A stretch of DNA of 34,802 bases from Desulforhopalus sp. IMCC35007 (GCF_005116575.1 NZ_SWCN01000040.1:1-34802); one strand, 5' to 3'; counted from the first letter of the stretch, positions 22,774-32,323 are shown. A program made the numbers and translations. Notes: generated by a model not told the origin, from the sequence alone.

Positions 22774-25692
22774 TTATACCTCCGCCAGAATTTCTTGATA
22801 ATAAGCCTGTTTCCGCCGTTGCCCCATCCTGCGCCATAACCAGACGAGTATCAGGCCGAACATGGCCAGAGCATAGTTCAGGTATTCCCAGAAAAGCTGT
22901 GTTCGGTGTTCCATGGGGACAAGGGTTCTGGCGAACTGGGCCCTGCTTCGTATTGTCATTAAACTCTCGTCGCCAAGTGACCAGTCAACACCATTCTGGA
23001 TAAACTCAAAAGGGCCTGTATAAAGACTTCCCAGCCCCTGGGAGGCCAGGTTGATGACCGAATCACTGGCAAAGGTGTTGCTAGCAATAAGAATAATTCG
23101 GGCAGAATCGGAGGAATGGTCGATGATAGAGCCGACTACAGTCTTCTCTTTTTGCTTGTTTTCCTCTTTACCGCTATTCCCTGTGCTATCGTCTGCAGGT
23201 GCGCTGTCTTGCGCCTGCTCCTCAAGAAGTGGTGATTGTTTGCCTTTAAACCAGGAGTCAAATCGGCCCGTTATGGCAAGGGCCATCAGATAGGACTGTG
23301 GTGTCCCCTCCTGTTTGAATCCGGAATCGGGGTTTTTGACATAATCCGGCAATACATTAAGAGAATCTGACAGCCAGCTTTTTGAGGAGGAATGCAGGAG
23401 TTGGACGACCTCCCGGGTTTTGTTTTTGTCTGTGTCCACCTCTATGGGTGAGGCCCAGTTCAGTGTTAGTTGTCCCAGTGAGGCTGTCATGGGGCTTTGG
23501 TCACTCAAACCCGTATTGCGTATATCGGGAAAATGAGGATAGGGCATCATTTGAATTTCGTTAACGGAAATTGGTCCAAGATTGCGGCGCACAGGTACGG
23601 GGAGTGAGGCATTTTGCGGGTCAAGGACCATCTTTTCTTCTATTGTCAGACCGTTATGTGCCAGCCAGTCTTTAAGGCCGGATTGATGTCTGTTTGCTTC
23701 TAGGCTATTGCTGATTTCCACATCAAAAGGAGAGGTCGTCACCAATACCGTTCCTCCCTGCATCAAAAACTGGTCTACTGCAAAGAGCTGTCTGTTATTT
23801 AAACTGTCCGGAGCAAGTAGCAGTAACATGTCGGTGTCGGGGGAAACCTGTCCGTTTTGCAGATCTGTCTCTTTTATGCGCACATTTTCGGCAAGTTGCT
23901 CCAATAGCAACCTGTAGGTATTCCCTGTCTCGGGCATCATACCCATCTGTGCCATATAGGGATTGTCTTGTGGCGCGGGAGGTGTAACGACGGCTACGGT
24001 TTTCAGATATCCTGGAGTCATGCGTTGCACTGCTGCCTGAATCGAGCTTTTTAACTCCATGGAATTCAGTTCGCTGGGAAGCGGGACTGAAACGACCTCA
24101 CCCTTGCTTTTTATGAGCATATAAAACCAGAAAGGTTTTGGATCAAAGATGTTGGCAATCTGAGGGCCAAACCCATAATCTTTTGCCAGCTGTTGCGCTA
24201 CCGCACCACCGTCAGCATCCGGATCGACAAATTGAAAGGCAAATTTGCCTTCTGAGGACTGTTGAAACTCTGTAAGAACTTTTTTCAGTTCGTGGCTGAG
24301 CTCTACCAGGGCTTCAGGAAGTTGTTGTTCCGGGGAAATATAAGCGGTGAAACTGAGAGGGCTGTCCAGATTTGCGAAGATATCTCCTCCAGCCTGATAG
24401 GTGTTGGCAACCTTTTTTAAAGCCTGGCTGATGGCATACTCAGGGTTTTTGAGTAATACTTCCGGTTCGCCATTTGTCTGGGCTTTAAGTTCAATAAGAT
24501 CTTCAAAAGAAAGACTTTCATACTGGTCTCCATATGCCACGACAATATTGAAATAGGAGTTCACAACCCCGGATTGATAACGACTGGCCATGCGGAAGGG
24601 AACCGGATGGATGCCGTATTTTTCAGCAGCCTCCTCTTCCAGTGCCTGACTCGTATGAGGGTCTACAAATTCAACGCGTACCTTATCGGCTCCGGCAACC
24701 TGATATTCCTCAAGCAGGTCTTTGATCTGTGGAACGAGAGGCTCAAGCAGGGGATGGCTTTTTTCAGAAAAATAGCCGCGGATAAGGAGCGGCTCCTGCA
24801 GTTGCTGCATAAGTTGTTTGGTTGCTGGCGAAAGTGAATAGATATTGTCCTGAGTCAAATCTATACGCGCCCAGCCGACAGTACTGAGCCAGACATTTGC
24901 CAGAAGAAAATTCAAGATGGCAAGTCCCGTCAGCCAGCCCCACTGTTTATGGCTGGGCTGGTTAACATTGCCGGCCCAGCGCAAGCGTTCCATGGAGAAA
25001 ATGTTCAGTGTCAGAAAAATACCGACAATGGAGAGGTAATAATAGATATCCCGGATATCAAACACGCCACGTGTAATGGAGTCAAACCGTGAACCACTGC
25101 CAAAGAGTTCAAGGATTCCTCCAATCCTGTGACCAAAGAAGGTGGTGATAGTACTTGAACCTAATACATAAAAGGCCCCAGCCACGATCACGGTAAGTAT
25201 CAGTGAAACGATCGGATTATCGGTTCGTCCACTCATGTAGAGACCAATCGCGATATAGGCTGCGGCGAGAAAAAGGCTTGCCAGGTACCCCCCAAGAACC
25301 GGTCCCCAGTCGAGAGGTCCAAGCAGGGCCACCGTCAGAGCGAGGGGGGTGGTGAGCAGCAGAGCCAGGGCGACCAGGCTCAGGCTCGCAAAAAACTTAC
25401 CCACTATGAGAGTGATTGGGTTGATCGGGCAGGTCAGCAGACTCTCCAGAGTACCCGCGCGTCTCTCTTCTGCCCAGCTGCGCATGGTCAGTGCCGCTAC
25501 CAGGAAAATGAGCAACAATGGCATCCAGGAGAATAATGGTTTTAGATCAGCAATATTGCGGGCAAAGAATGTCTCCCCCCAGAAAACCACAAAAAGGTTT
25601 ACAATCAAAAACATACCCAAAAACAGCCAGGCTGCAGGTGATGCGAAAAAGCTGTTAAATTCCTTACGAGAAACTGTCATTAGCTTAGCCAT
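22774..25692 (-). CDS. Fused ABC-2 permease and GldG-like auxiliary protein
   Basis: This 972-residue fusion has two parts. Residues 1 to about 240 are a GldF-like ABC-2 permease with six membrane helices (FFASPAAWLFLGMFLIVNLF, SWAEERRAGTLESLLTCPI). From about residue 250 a GldG-like part follows: one membrane helix, then LTQDNIYSLSPATKQLMQQL, VEFVDPHTS, PEYAISQALKKV and a long extracytoplasmic region with LLLLAPDSLNNRQLFAVDQFLMQGGTVLV. A last helix sits near the C-terminus (ALAMFGLILVWLWRRM). In Bacteroidota, gldF and gldG are separate and needed for gliding; in proteobacteria such fusions are of unknown function. The start overlaps the ATPase gene by 8 bases and has GGGAGG upstream. Confidence 0.9.
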   Translation of the reverse strand: MAKLMTVSRKEFNSFFASPAAWLFLGMFLIVNLFVVFWGETFFARNIADLKPLFSWMPLLLIFLVAALTMRSWAEERRAGTLESLLTCPINPITLIVGKFFASLSLVALALLLTTPLALTVALLGPLDWGPVLGGYLASLFLAAAYIAIGLYMSGRTDNPIVSLILTVIVAGAFYVLGSSTITTFFGHRIGGILELFGSGSRFDSITRGVFDIRDIYYYLSIVGIFLTLNIFSMERLRWAGNVNQPSHKQWGWLTGLAILNFLLANVWLSTVGWARIDLTQDNIYSLSPATKQLMQQLQEPLLIRGYFSEKSHPLLEPLVPQIKDLLEEYQVAGADKVRVEFVDPHTSQALEEEAAEKYGIHPVPFRMASRYQSGVVNSYFNIVVAYGDQYESLSFEDLIELKAQTNGEPEVLLKNPEYAISQALKKVANTYQAGGDIFANLDSPLSFTAYISPEQQLPEALVELSHELKKVLTEFQQSSEGKFAFQFVDPDADGGAVAQQLAKDYGFGPQIANIFDPKPFWFYMLIKSKGEVVSVPLPSELNSMELKSSIQAAVQRMTPGYLKTVAVVTPPAPQDNPYMAQMGMMPETGNTYRLLLEQLAENVRIKETDLQNGQVSPDTDMLLLLAPDSLNNRQLFAVDQFLMQGGTVLVTTSPFDVEISNSLEANRHQSGLKDWLAHNGLTIEEKMVLDPQNASLPVPVRRNLGPISVNEIQMMPYPHFPDIRNTGLSDQSPMTASLGQLTLNWASPIEVDTDKNKTREVVQLLHSSSKSWLSDSLNVLPDYVKNPDSGFKQEGTPQSYLMALAITGRFDSWFKGKQSPLLEEQAQDSAPADDSTGNSGKEENKQKEKTVVGSIIDHSSDSARIILIASNTFASDSVINLASQGLGSLYTGPFEFIQNGVDWSLGDESLMTIRSRAQFARTLVPMEHRTQLFWEYLNYALAMFGLILVWLWRRMGQRRKQAYYQEILAEV

Positions 25693-26620
25693 TGACGACC
25701 TCCCTCTGATCTGCTGAGATACTGTTTACCTCTGTAAATAGTTTTTCCAAAGTTTTGACCTCCGGCTGCAGGGTGTACAATCTGTCTCCTGCCTGCTGCA
25801 CTGCCTCGGCAATAATCGGAGCGCTCTCCGGAACTGCAACCAGTGAAAAATGATAGTGTCCGTTTTGCACTCCAAGGGATTCCAGGTGACGTACTTCCTT
25901 GATCTTACTCAGATAGGTGTCTGCCTTTTCATTGTTGACGCAAAGGAGTATTCTCTGGTTTGATTGAAGATCTTTCAGTTTCGAATCCACCACCATTTTT
26001 CCACTGCGCATGATGAGCACACGATCACAAACCGCCTGGACTTCCTGAAGAATATGGGTGGAAACGATGATGGTCGCATTTTTGGCGAGATCCCGGATCA
26101 GACTGCGCATCTGAAGGATCTGAGTGGGATCAAGGCCATTGGTTGGTTCGTCCAGGACGAGGATCGCTGGATCGTGGAGAATTGCCTGGGCTACCCCAAC
26201 CCGTTGTCGATAGCCTCGTGATAATGTCTGAATGGTTGCTGTTGCCTTTTGCTGCAGGGCAGTACGCCGGACGGCACGGGCAATGGCTTCTTTTTGCAAA
26301 TCTTCCGGGATACCATGTAAGCTGGCCTGGTACTGCAGATAATCGAGTACCACCATTTCCGGCCACACAGGACAATTTTCCGGCAAATATCCTATTTTCT
26401 CCTGAATCTTTATGGTATCTGCACCAATGCAGAGCCCGTCAACCTCAATACTTCCTGAGGTCGGTTCAAGAAAGCCGGTGATCATTTTCATGATTGTGGT
26501 TTTTCCTGCACCATTATGTCCGAGCAGACCGACCACTTCACCTTTTTGGATGTGGAAAGAGACGTCATCAACCGCCTTGAAACCATTGTAATGACGACTC
26601 AGGTTACTGATTCGTATCAT
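25685..26620 (-). CDS. ABC transporter ATP-binding protein (GldA-like)
   Basis: This 311-residue ABC ATPase has Walker A GHNGAGKTT (34-42), a Q-loop in IGYLPENCPVWPEM, signature LSRGYRQRV (133-141), Walker B ILVLDEP and the switch His in STHILQEV. A C-terminal extension of about 95 residues resembles the DrrA/GldA type. ATG 26620 follows AGGAG. It is the first gene of the three-gene exporter operon with the fused permease/GldG and the DUF4340 protein, and it would power that exporter. Confidence 0.93.
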   Translation of the reverse strand: MIRISNLSRHYNGFKAVDDVSFHIQKGEVVGLLGHNGAGKTTIMKMITGFLEPTSGSIEVDGLCIGADTIKIQEKIGYLPENCPVWPEMVVLDYLQYQASLHGIPEDLQKEAIARAVRRTALQQKATATIQTLSRGYRQRVGVAQAILHDPAILVLDEPTNGLDPTQILQMRSLIRDLAKNATIIVSTHILQEVQAVCDRVLIMRSGKMVVDSKLKDLQSNQRILLCVNNEKADTYLSKIKEVRHLESLGVQNGHYHFSLVAVPESAPIIAEAVQQAGDRLYTLQPEVKTLEKLFTEVNSISADQREVVNG

Positions 26621-26784
26621 CTGTATTCTCCTGCAATGTATTAATAAATCAATAGCCTTACGACAGGCTCAAAATATCAAATGAACATTACGGAAATCTT
26701 GCCGAAATATTACAAGAGTGTAATGTTGTTTTGTTTGTCAGGTTTTTCGGGGTATATAACGGATATCTCTACCTGGGAGGGGTG

Positions 26785-26913
26785 ATGGGAAAAAAGAGTT
26801 GCAAGCTGTCGACGACATTCAATTATCACGGGTTTTTTTGTGACAAGCTGTTTACTGTAACAGATAGAGATGGCACAAAAAAATCAACCCAATTGAGAGG
26901 AGGATATTTATGA
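26785..26913 (+). CDS. Possible 42-residue ORF coupled to the next gene
   Basis: ATG 26785 sits behind a very strong ribosome site (GGGAGGGG). The product, starting MGKKSCKLSTTFNYHG, has Cys residues at 6 and 19 and matches nothing I know. Its last codons (RGGYL) contain the GGAGG of the following gene, and its TGA overlaps the next ATG in ATGA. This layout suggests translational coupling or a leader peptide. The alternative is that it is a chance frame. Confidence 0.4.
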   Translation: MGKKSCKLSTTFNYHGFFCDKLFTVTDRDGTKKSTQLRGGYL

Positions 26914-27287
26914 GCGCAGAAACATTTGAACAACAGGTGGCGAACCTGAAAAATCAAGTTGCTGAACTGGTAGATGACACCAGTGATGATCATGTCGAGG
27001 AGGTTGCCCTGAGGCTTGAGGGGCTGAATTTCACCCCTCCGGTGGTAACCCCGGTAAAGCTGTTTATACGATTGCGCAACGACGACCTGCTGGATGAAAT
27101 TGACCGAATACTCGGTCTGCCCGATGCAGAAGCCTGTGCACTGGCACCAGATGACAGCCGTAAGTGTGAAGACTTACGAATTCAGTATATTACAGTCCTG
27201 ATATATTATTATACAAAACTCCTGAAACTGCGTGGGGGTGATGTGGATGAGTGGGATGAGGTTGACGAACTCTATGTGCATGACTGA
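26910..27287 (+). CDS. Unrecognised acidic 125-residue protein
   Basis: ATG 26910 has GGAGG 7 bases upstream. The protein is acidic and mostly helical: a coiled-coil-like start (FEQQVANLKNQVAELVDDTSDD), a central VKLFIRLRNDDLLDEIDRIL, an aromatic patch (IQYITVLIYYYTKLLKLRG) and an acidic end (DVDEWDEVDELYVHD). It has no signal peptide or clear membrane helix, and I recognise no domain. It lies 21 bases before a radical SAM gene on the same strand, so both are probably co-transcribed and may work together. Confidence 0.75.
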   Translation: MSAETFEQQVANLKNQVAELVDDTSDDHVEEVALRLEGLNFTPPVVTPVKLFIRLRNDDLLDEIDRILGLPDAEACALAPDDSRKCEDLRIQYITVLIYYYTKLLKLRGGDVDEWDEVDELYVHD

Positions 27288-27308
27288 TGCATCCTGAAGG
27301 GAGCATAG

Positions 27309-28223
27309 ATGAACCAGCTTATGCGTACCTTCAGTTCTGTTTGTCGCGCCCGATATGGTCAGGCGGTTGGCAAGGTTCCTGTTGATATCGGGCGTATTTG
27401 TCCTAATCGCAGTAAAGGGGGCTGTATCTTCTGCAGGCCAGCCAGCTTTACCCCTCTTTATTTGGAGAGTACTGATGCTGTTATAATCCAGGTTGAAAAG
27501 GCAAAAGAGGCGATGTTGCGGGGGCGTTTTAAAAAGTACTTTGCCTACTTCCAGCAGGAGACCTGTACAGCTGCGCCTGTCGATGAGCTTCTTCGGCTCG
27601 CGTCTCTCCTTCTGCACGATGACAGCTGTGTTGGTTTGATACTCTCGACCAGGCCTGATGCCGTGGCTGCAGAGTTGCTTGCTCCTCTGTCAGAGCTGAT
27701 AAAGGCTTCCGGCAAGGACTGTCTGTTTGAGCTTGGGGTACAGACTGTACACGAGCAGGGACTGCAGCTGCTAAACAGAAACCATAGTTATGCTGACTTT
27801 GCCAAGGCGGTGACACGTATCCAACAGTACGGATGTTTTGAGGTCGGTGCCCATCTGATCTTTGGAATCCCGGGGGAGAGGAGAAGCGATATGCTGGAAT
27901 CAGTCAGGACGGTATGTGCTCTGGGGATTGATGCGCTTAAACTCCATCACCTGCAGGTCATTCAAGAAACCCCGCTGGAAAAATTGTATCTGGCCGGTGG
28001 GGTAGAGCTTTTTTCACTGGACTCTTATCTCAGTTTTCTGCTAGAGGTTATCGTTATTATTCCTGAAACTGTAACATTGCACCGGTTGTGGGCGACTTCC
28101 CATCCCGATCTTCTCGTGGCTCCCAAATGGAATGTGCTGGCGAGTGAACTGAGTAAAAAGTTGAGTGAAATGATGAATCAGCAGGGGCTCTGGCAGGGAA
28201 AAGCCCTGGCTGAATCCCTGTAA
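27309..28223 (+). CDS. YhcC-like radical SAM protein (COG1242 type)
   Basis: This 304-residue protein resembles the YhcC/TIGR01212 radical SAM family: RYGQAVGKVPVDIG, the cluster motif CPNRSKGGCIFC (Cys 31, 39, 42), FAYFQQETCTAAPVDEL, GLILSTRPDAV, ELGVQTVHEQGLQLLNR and HLIFGIPGE. The three cysteines should hold a [4Fe-4S] cluster that cleaves S-adenosylmethionine. The first gap between cysteines (7 residues) is shorter than in the usual family motif, which carries extra Gly/Arg residues. The substrate is unknown. ATG 27309 lies behind AAGGGAG. A small stem-loop (28248-28272) follows, without a T-run. Confidence 0.88.
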   Translation: MNQLMRTFSSVCRARYGQAVGKVPVDIGRICPNRSKGGCIFCRPASFTPLYLESTDAVIIQVEKAKEAMLRGRFKKYFAYFQQETCTAAPVDELLRLASLLLHDDSCVGLILSTRPDAVAAELLAPLSELIKASGKDCLFELGVQTVHEQGLQLLNRNHSYADFAKAVTRIQQYGCFEVGAHLIFGIPGERRSDMLESVRTVCALGIDALKLHHLQVIQETPLEKLYLAGGVELFSLDSYLSFLLEVIVIIPETVTLHRLWATSHPDLLVAPKWNVLASELSKKLSEMMNQQGLWQGKALAESL

Positions 28224-28247
28224 GACCTTGAACGTGAAATGAAATGG

Positions 28248-28272
28248 CCCTCCAGATGAGGACGCTGGAGGG
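28248..28272 (+). other. Stem-loop between radical SAM and aminotransferase genes
   Basis: CCCTCCAG pairs with CTGGAGGG across a 9-base loop. No T-run follows, so it is not an efficient intrinsic terminator. Confidence 0.5.
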
Positions 28273-28389
28273 GAAAATTAGATTAACTGCCTTGGAAGAA
28301 GGATCTCCACATGGCAATGTTAATGAAGAGATGATATTCTGACTGGGCTTGAAAACAACAGTCCCTATAGAAGAGTGAAAAGGATTAAC

Positions 28390-29628
28390 ATGGAAGAAAA
28401 ATTTGAAATACGATTTGCCGAGCGCATGAATCAGCTGCCTCCATATCTTTTTGGTATGATCAACAAGATGAAAATGGAAAAACGCTGGAGAGGGGATGAT
28501 GTAATTGATCTTGGAATGGGCAATCCGATTGATCCAACGCCTGGTCCTGTCACAGAAAAACTCTGTGAAGTTGCCTCGGACCCCAAAATTCATCGTTATC
28601 CTGTCGCGGGTGGAATGAAAAATCTCAAGCGGGAGATTGCTCTCTACTATAAACGCAACTACGACGTAGATCTGACAGGAGAAGACGATGTAATCTGTAC
28701 CATCGGCTCTAAAGAAGGCATCTCGCATCTTTGTCTGGCTCTTCTTGGACCGGGGGATACGATATTGACACCGGCACCTGCATTTCCCATCCATGTCTAT
28801 GCCGCAGTCATTGCCGGGGCAAATGTCCTGCGCATCCCGCTCAGCACAGAAGAGACCTTCCTTGCCCAGATTGTAGGAATGTGCAAGTCGCTCTACCCCG
28901 GGCCAAAGCTTCTCATGCTTAACTTCCCTCACAACCCCACCGGAACTCTGGTCTCTAAGGAGTTTTTTGCCGAGGTGGTGAAGCTTGCCAAGAAATACAA
29001 TTTTATGGTGATCAACGATTTTGCCTATTCCAAGATAACCTTTGACGGCCTCGTTGCCCCGAGTCTGCTCGAAGTCCCTGGCGCAATGGATGTTGGTGTC
29101 GAGTTTGGCTCTTTCTCTAAATCCTATAATATGGCTGGCTGGCGGCTTGGTTACTGTGTCGGCAATACCCAGATGATCGGTGGTTTGTCCAAAATAAAAG
29201 GCTATTACGACTATGGTATCTTTTCGGCCATTCAGGTGGCGGGCATTGTGGCCATGCGTGATTGTGACGAGAATATCACCGAACAGGTCGAGGTCTATCA
29301 AAAGCGTCGGGATTTTCTCTGCGATGGACTGACTAAAATGGGCTGGGATGTTGAACCTCCAAAGTCAGGAATGTTTCTCTGGGCCAAAATTCCAGAGCCC
29401 TATGTCAAGATGGGCTCCATTAAATTCTCCATTGAAATGATGAACCGGGCAAACGTTGCTCTGGCACCTGGTGCAGGCTTTGGTGTGGAAGGGGATGAGT
29501 ATCTGCGTCTTGCCCTGGTGGAAAATGAGCACAGGGTCGGCCAGGCGCTCAAACAGATGAAACGGGCGTTACATGATATTGACGAAGAAGTCGCCGCTGG
29601 GACTTTTAGACTTGATCCGGACATGTAG
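28390..29628 (+). CDS. Class I PLP aminotransferase (alanine/AlaC-like)
   Basis: This 412-residue fold-type I aminotransferase carries GMGNPIDPTP, RYPVAGGMKNLKREIALYY, NFPHNPTGT with Asn 182, VINDFAYSKITFDG with Asp 210 and Tyr 213, and SFSKSYNMAGWRLGY with PLP lysine near 244. A C-terminal Arg region (EYLRLALVENEHR) binds the substrate carboxylate. Overall it resembles the AlaC / LL-diaminopimelate aminotransferase-like group common in Desulfobacterota; alanine-pyruvate exchange is the best guess. ATG 28390 is chosen because AAAAGGA lies 5 bases upstream; a GTG at 28375 is too close to be served by it. It appears to be a single gene. Confidence 0.9.
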   Translation: MEEKFEIRFAERMNQLPPYLFGMINKMKMEKRWRGDDVIDLGMGNPIDPTPGPVTEKLCEVASDPKIHRYPVAGGMKNLKREIALYYKRNYDVDLTGEDDVICTIGSKEGISHLCLALLGPGDTILTPAPAFPIHVYAAVIAGANVLRIPLSTEETFLAQIVGMCKSLYPGPKLLMLNFPHNPTGTLVSKEFFAEVVKLAKKYNFMVINDFAYSKITFDGLVAPSLLEVPGAMDVGVEFGSFSKSYNMAGWRLGYCVGNTQMIGGLSKIKGYYDYGIFSAIQVAGIVAMRDCDENITEQVEVYQKRRDFLCDGLTKMGWDVEPPKSGMFLWAKIPEPYVKMGSIKFSIEMMNRANVALAPGAGFGVEGDEYLRLALVENEHRVGQALKQMKRALHDIDEEVAAGTFRLDPDM

Positions 29629-29873
29629 CCCTGCATGTTGTTCTGCTGTGGTTTCTAGTCATTGACAAGAAAGGATCAGAGAGAGGTACCTGGTCCTTTC
29701 TTGCTTTTCTGTTTCACCATTTATTGCTGGATGCCAATTGTCTGATTTGGAAGATAGGTGTATATAAAAAGACAGAAAAACTGATGTCATCAAGAAGTAT
29801 GGCACATTACGATGAACAATGAGCTGTTCTCTTGTTCGTCTCTTACCTATCAAACCAAAAAGGAGAACCTAAG

Positions 29874-30371
29874 ATGAGTACAACAGACAACCTCAAGGAT
29901 GCATTTGCAGGAGAAAGTCAGGCAAATCAGAAATACCGTGCTTTTGCAAAAAAAGCTGAAAAAGAGGGTTTTTCCAACATTGCAAAGCTGTTTCGTACCA
30001 CCGCTGAAGCTGAGCGAATTCATGCCGAGGGGCATCTGAAGGCGCTGGAGATGATCGCCTCTACCGCTGAAAATCTGCAGTCAGCAATAGATGGTGAGAC
30101 GTATGAGTTTGAAGAGATGTACCCACCTATGCTGGACCTGGCACAAAAAGATGGCCACAAGGCAAAGACCATGTTCAAGTTTGCAGTCGATGCTGAAGAG
30201 GTTCACGCAATTATCTATAAAAAAGCCCTTGAAGCAGTGAAAAGCGGCGTTGATATGGATGTCAGTGAGTTTTACCTCTGCCCGATCTGTGGTTACATTG
30301 AGGTCGGTTCAACTCCTGAGAAGTGCCCGGTCTGCGGCGCTCTTGGCAAGGTATTTGTCCAGGTGGACTGA
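29874..30371 (+). CDS. rbr: Rubrerythrin
   Basis: This 165-residue rubrerythrin starts at ATG 29874 behind AAGGAG. The ferritin-like domain has the diiron ligands E14, E47 and H50 (TAEAERIHAEGH), Glu residues around YEFEEMYPP and VDAEEVHAIIY with Glu 108 and His 111. The C-terminal rubredoxin domain has CPICG and CPVCG (136-154) binding one iron. Rubrerythrin reduces hydrogen peroxide with electrons from rubredoxin-type donors and protects strict anaerobes. It is a single gene ending in a strong terminator; PerR-type control would be usual but no site was identified. Confidence 0.97.
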   Translation: MSTTDNLKDAFAGESQANQKYRAFAKKAEKEGFSNIAKLFRTTAEAERIHAEGHLKALEMIASTAENLQSAIDGETYEFEEMYPPMLDLAQKDGHKAKTMFKFAVDAEEVHAIIYKKALEAVKSGVDMDVSEFYLCPICGYIEVGSTPEKCPVCGALGKVFVQVD

Positions 30372-30396
30372 TTCCCGCCTTCTTTAATCTAACGGT

Positions 30397-30434
30397 AAAA
30401 GGCAGCAGTGGGTTTTTCCACTGCTGCCTTTTTT
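30397..30434. terminator. Bidirectional terminator between rubrerythrin and acyl-CoA synthetase
   Basis: AAAAGGCAGCAGTGG pairs with CCACTGCTGCCTTTT across a short T-rich loop. T-runs occur on both strands, so it can end the rubrerythrin gene and the convergent gene that stops at 30449. Confidence 0.93.
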
Positions 30435-30448
30435 GCTCTATGAGATTG

Positions 30449-32092
30449 TTACAGGTGTTTTTTTCGAAGGACTTTTTTGTCTATCTTTCCCACACTGGTT
30501 TTATCGATCTCGGTTACGTACTGCACCTTCATTAGCAGGGCGAGTTTGGTCATGAGGCCTTTATCAATGAAAGCTCGAACGTGATTGACGATCTCCTTTT
30601 CTTTAGGGGCCTCTTCTGCGCCGTCGAGAACAATGAGGGCCAGAGGCTTTTCTCCCCACTTCTCATCATTCATGCCTATGACGGCCACCTCTGCCACCCG
30701 TGGATGGAGGTTGATGATATCTTCAAGCTCAAGGGATGAGAGCCACTCTCCACCCACTTTAATAACATCTTTCATCCTGTCGGTAATATTGACATAGTTA
30801 TATTGGTCAAGGGTTGCCACATCGCCGGTGTGCAGGTAGCCTCCTTTCCAGAGATTTTCAGAATTGCGGCTGTCTTTCCAGTAACCTTGGGTCAACCAGG
30901 GAGAACGAACCACAATCTCACCAACACTTTCACCGTCCGCTGGGACATCTTTCATATTCTCATCGACAACCCTGATCTGAGTAAGAGGTAGAGAACGGCC
31001 GGTTGTGCAGCGAATGTTGGTATCTTCTTCTTCAGTTAAGTCTCTGGTGCCGACATGGGCTATGGTGAGGACCGGGCAGGTTTCCGACATGCCATAACCC
31101 GCAAAAAGGTCAATGCCCTTTACCTTTGCAGCCTGGCACATTTTTTTTGGCAGGGAAGCTCCACCTATGACCACCTTCCAACCGGTGAGGTCAATGGTTT
31201 CATATTCAGGGCATGCCATCAGCATATTCATGATGGTGGGGACGCAGTGGGAAAAGGTCACCTTCTCTTTTTCGAGCAGTCCCAGCAGCACAGTAGGTAC
31301 ATATTTGCCAGGATAGACCTGTTTGACGCCGACTGTGGTTGCAATATAGGGAAATCCCCAGGCATGGACATGAAACATCGGGGTGATCGGCATGTAGACG
31401 TCTTTTTGGTGAAATCGTCCCTGCTCATGGGACGTTGCCAGCGATGCAATGGTGCCAAGGGTATGCAAAACAAGCTGTCGATGACTGAAATAAACACCCT
31501 TGGGGAGTCCTGTGGTGCCGGTAGTGTAAAAGGTTGTAGCCCTTGTATTCTCATCAAAATCGGCAAAATCGAATTCAGCAGAGGCGTCAGCGAGCAGAGC
31601 CTCATACTCTCCGATAATAGGAAGAGCCGTCTCTGGTTGAGGGTCTTCCGGAGTATCATTGAGCAGGATAAATTCTTTGACGGTATTAATCCGTCCTTTG
31701 ATCTGATCCAGGATGGGTAAGAAGTCACTGTTTACCAGAAGAAAATCGTCTTCTGCGTGGTCAATGGTATAGATGATCTGCTCTGGAGAGAGCCTGACGT
31801 TTACCGTGTGCAGCACTGCGCCGAGCATGGGTACTGCATAAAAACACTCGAGATATCTGTGACTGTCCCAATCCATGATGGCCACAGTGTCACCAGGCTT
31901 CACCCCCATTGTGGTGAGGGCATTCGCCAGCTGCCTGACCCGTTTTTTAAACTCACGATAGGTAAAGCGTAAAGAGTCCCGGTAGACGATTTCCTGATCA
32001 GGATTGTCAACGATAGGGGCCAGAAACATGTTTTTTATAATGAGGGGATAGGAGTAGGCTGATTGGGTCCGTACTATGAGGTTGTCGCTCAT
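30449..32092 (-). CDS. AMP-forming acyl-CoA synthetase (fatty acid-CoA ligase type)
   Basis: This 547-residue ANL-superfamily enzyme has the AMP/phosphate loop YTTGTTGLPKG, PMFHVHAWGFPY, VIGGASLPKKM, the YGMSET motif, GYLHTGDVA, DRMKDVIKVGGEWLSSLELE and a C-terminal SVGKIDKKVL with the catalytic lysine. It activates a carboxylic acid to acyl-AMP, then transfers it to CoA. The sequence looks like the medium/long-chain FadD-related group found in sulfate reducers; chain length cannot be read from it. ATG 32092 lies behind GGAGAG. It is monocistronic as far as can be seen. Confidence 0.93.
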   Translation of the reverse strand: MSDNLIVRTQSAYSYPLIIKNMFLAPIVDNPDQEIVYRDSLRFTYREFKKRVRQLANALTTMGVKPGDTVAIMDWDSHRYLECFYAVPMLGAVLHTVNVRLSPEQIIYTIDHAEDDFLLVNSDFLPILDQIKGRINTVKEFILLNDTPEDPQPETALPIIGEYEALLADASAEFDFADFDENTRATTFYTTGTTGLPKGVYFSHRQLVLHTLGTIASLATSHEQGRFHQKDVYMPITPMFHVHAWGFPYIATTVGVKQVYPGKYVPTVLLGLLEKEKVTFSHCVPTIMNMLMACPEYETIDLTGWKVVIGGASLPKKMCQAAKVKGIDLFAGYGMSETCPVLTIAHVGTRDLTEEEDTNIRCTTGRSLPLTQIRVVDENMKDVPADGESVGEIVVRSPWLTQGYWKDSRNSENLWKGGYLHTGDVATLDQYNYVNITDRMKDVIKVGGEWLSSLELEDIINLHPRVAEVAVIGMNDEKWGEKPLALIVLDGAEEAPKEKEIVNHVRAFIDKGLMTKLALLMKVQYVTEIDKTSVGKIDKKVLRKKHL

Positions 32093-32323
32093 ATATTCTC
32101 TCCGGGGAAAAGTTTTTCATTCGGTGTTGATTCTGTTTTCCTATAAAAAACATAAAATGGGGAGAATTGTAATATTTTTCTGAAATTGTAATATTTTTCT
32201 GACAGTCCGGTTTGGGGAAAGCTAAAAAAAATGGCAATCGGTCTAAAGAGGATTATGTATTCTGTGTGGCTATTGGTCTTACAATTGTTGTTTCAACTGT
32301 TATTTATAAAAAGGATAGAAAAT

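Noticed and set aside
28057-29301. A 414-codon open frame on the minus strand
   Set aside because: It lies antisense to the aminotransferase gene, has no family resemblance and reflects codon bias of the real gene.
31055-31720. A 221-codon plus-strand frame
   Set aside because: It is antisense to the acyl-CoA synthetase, whose motifs are complete in the other strand.
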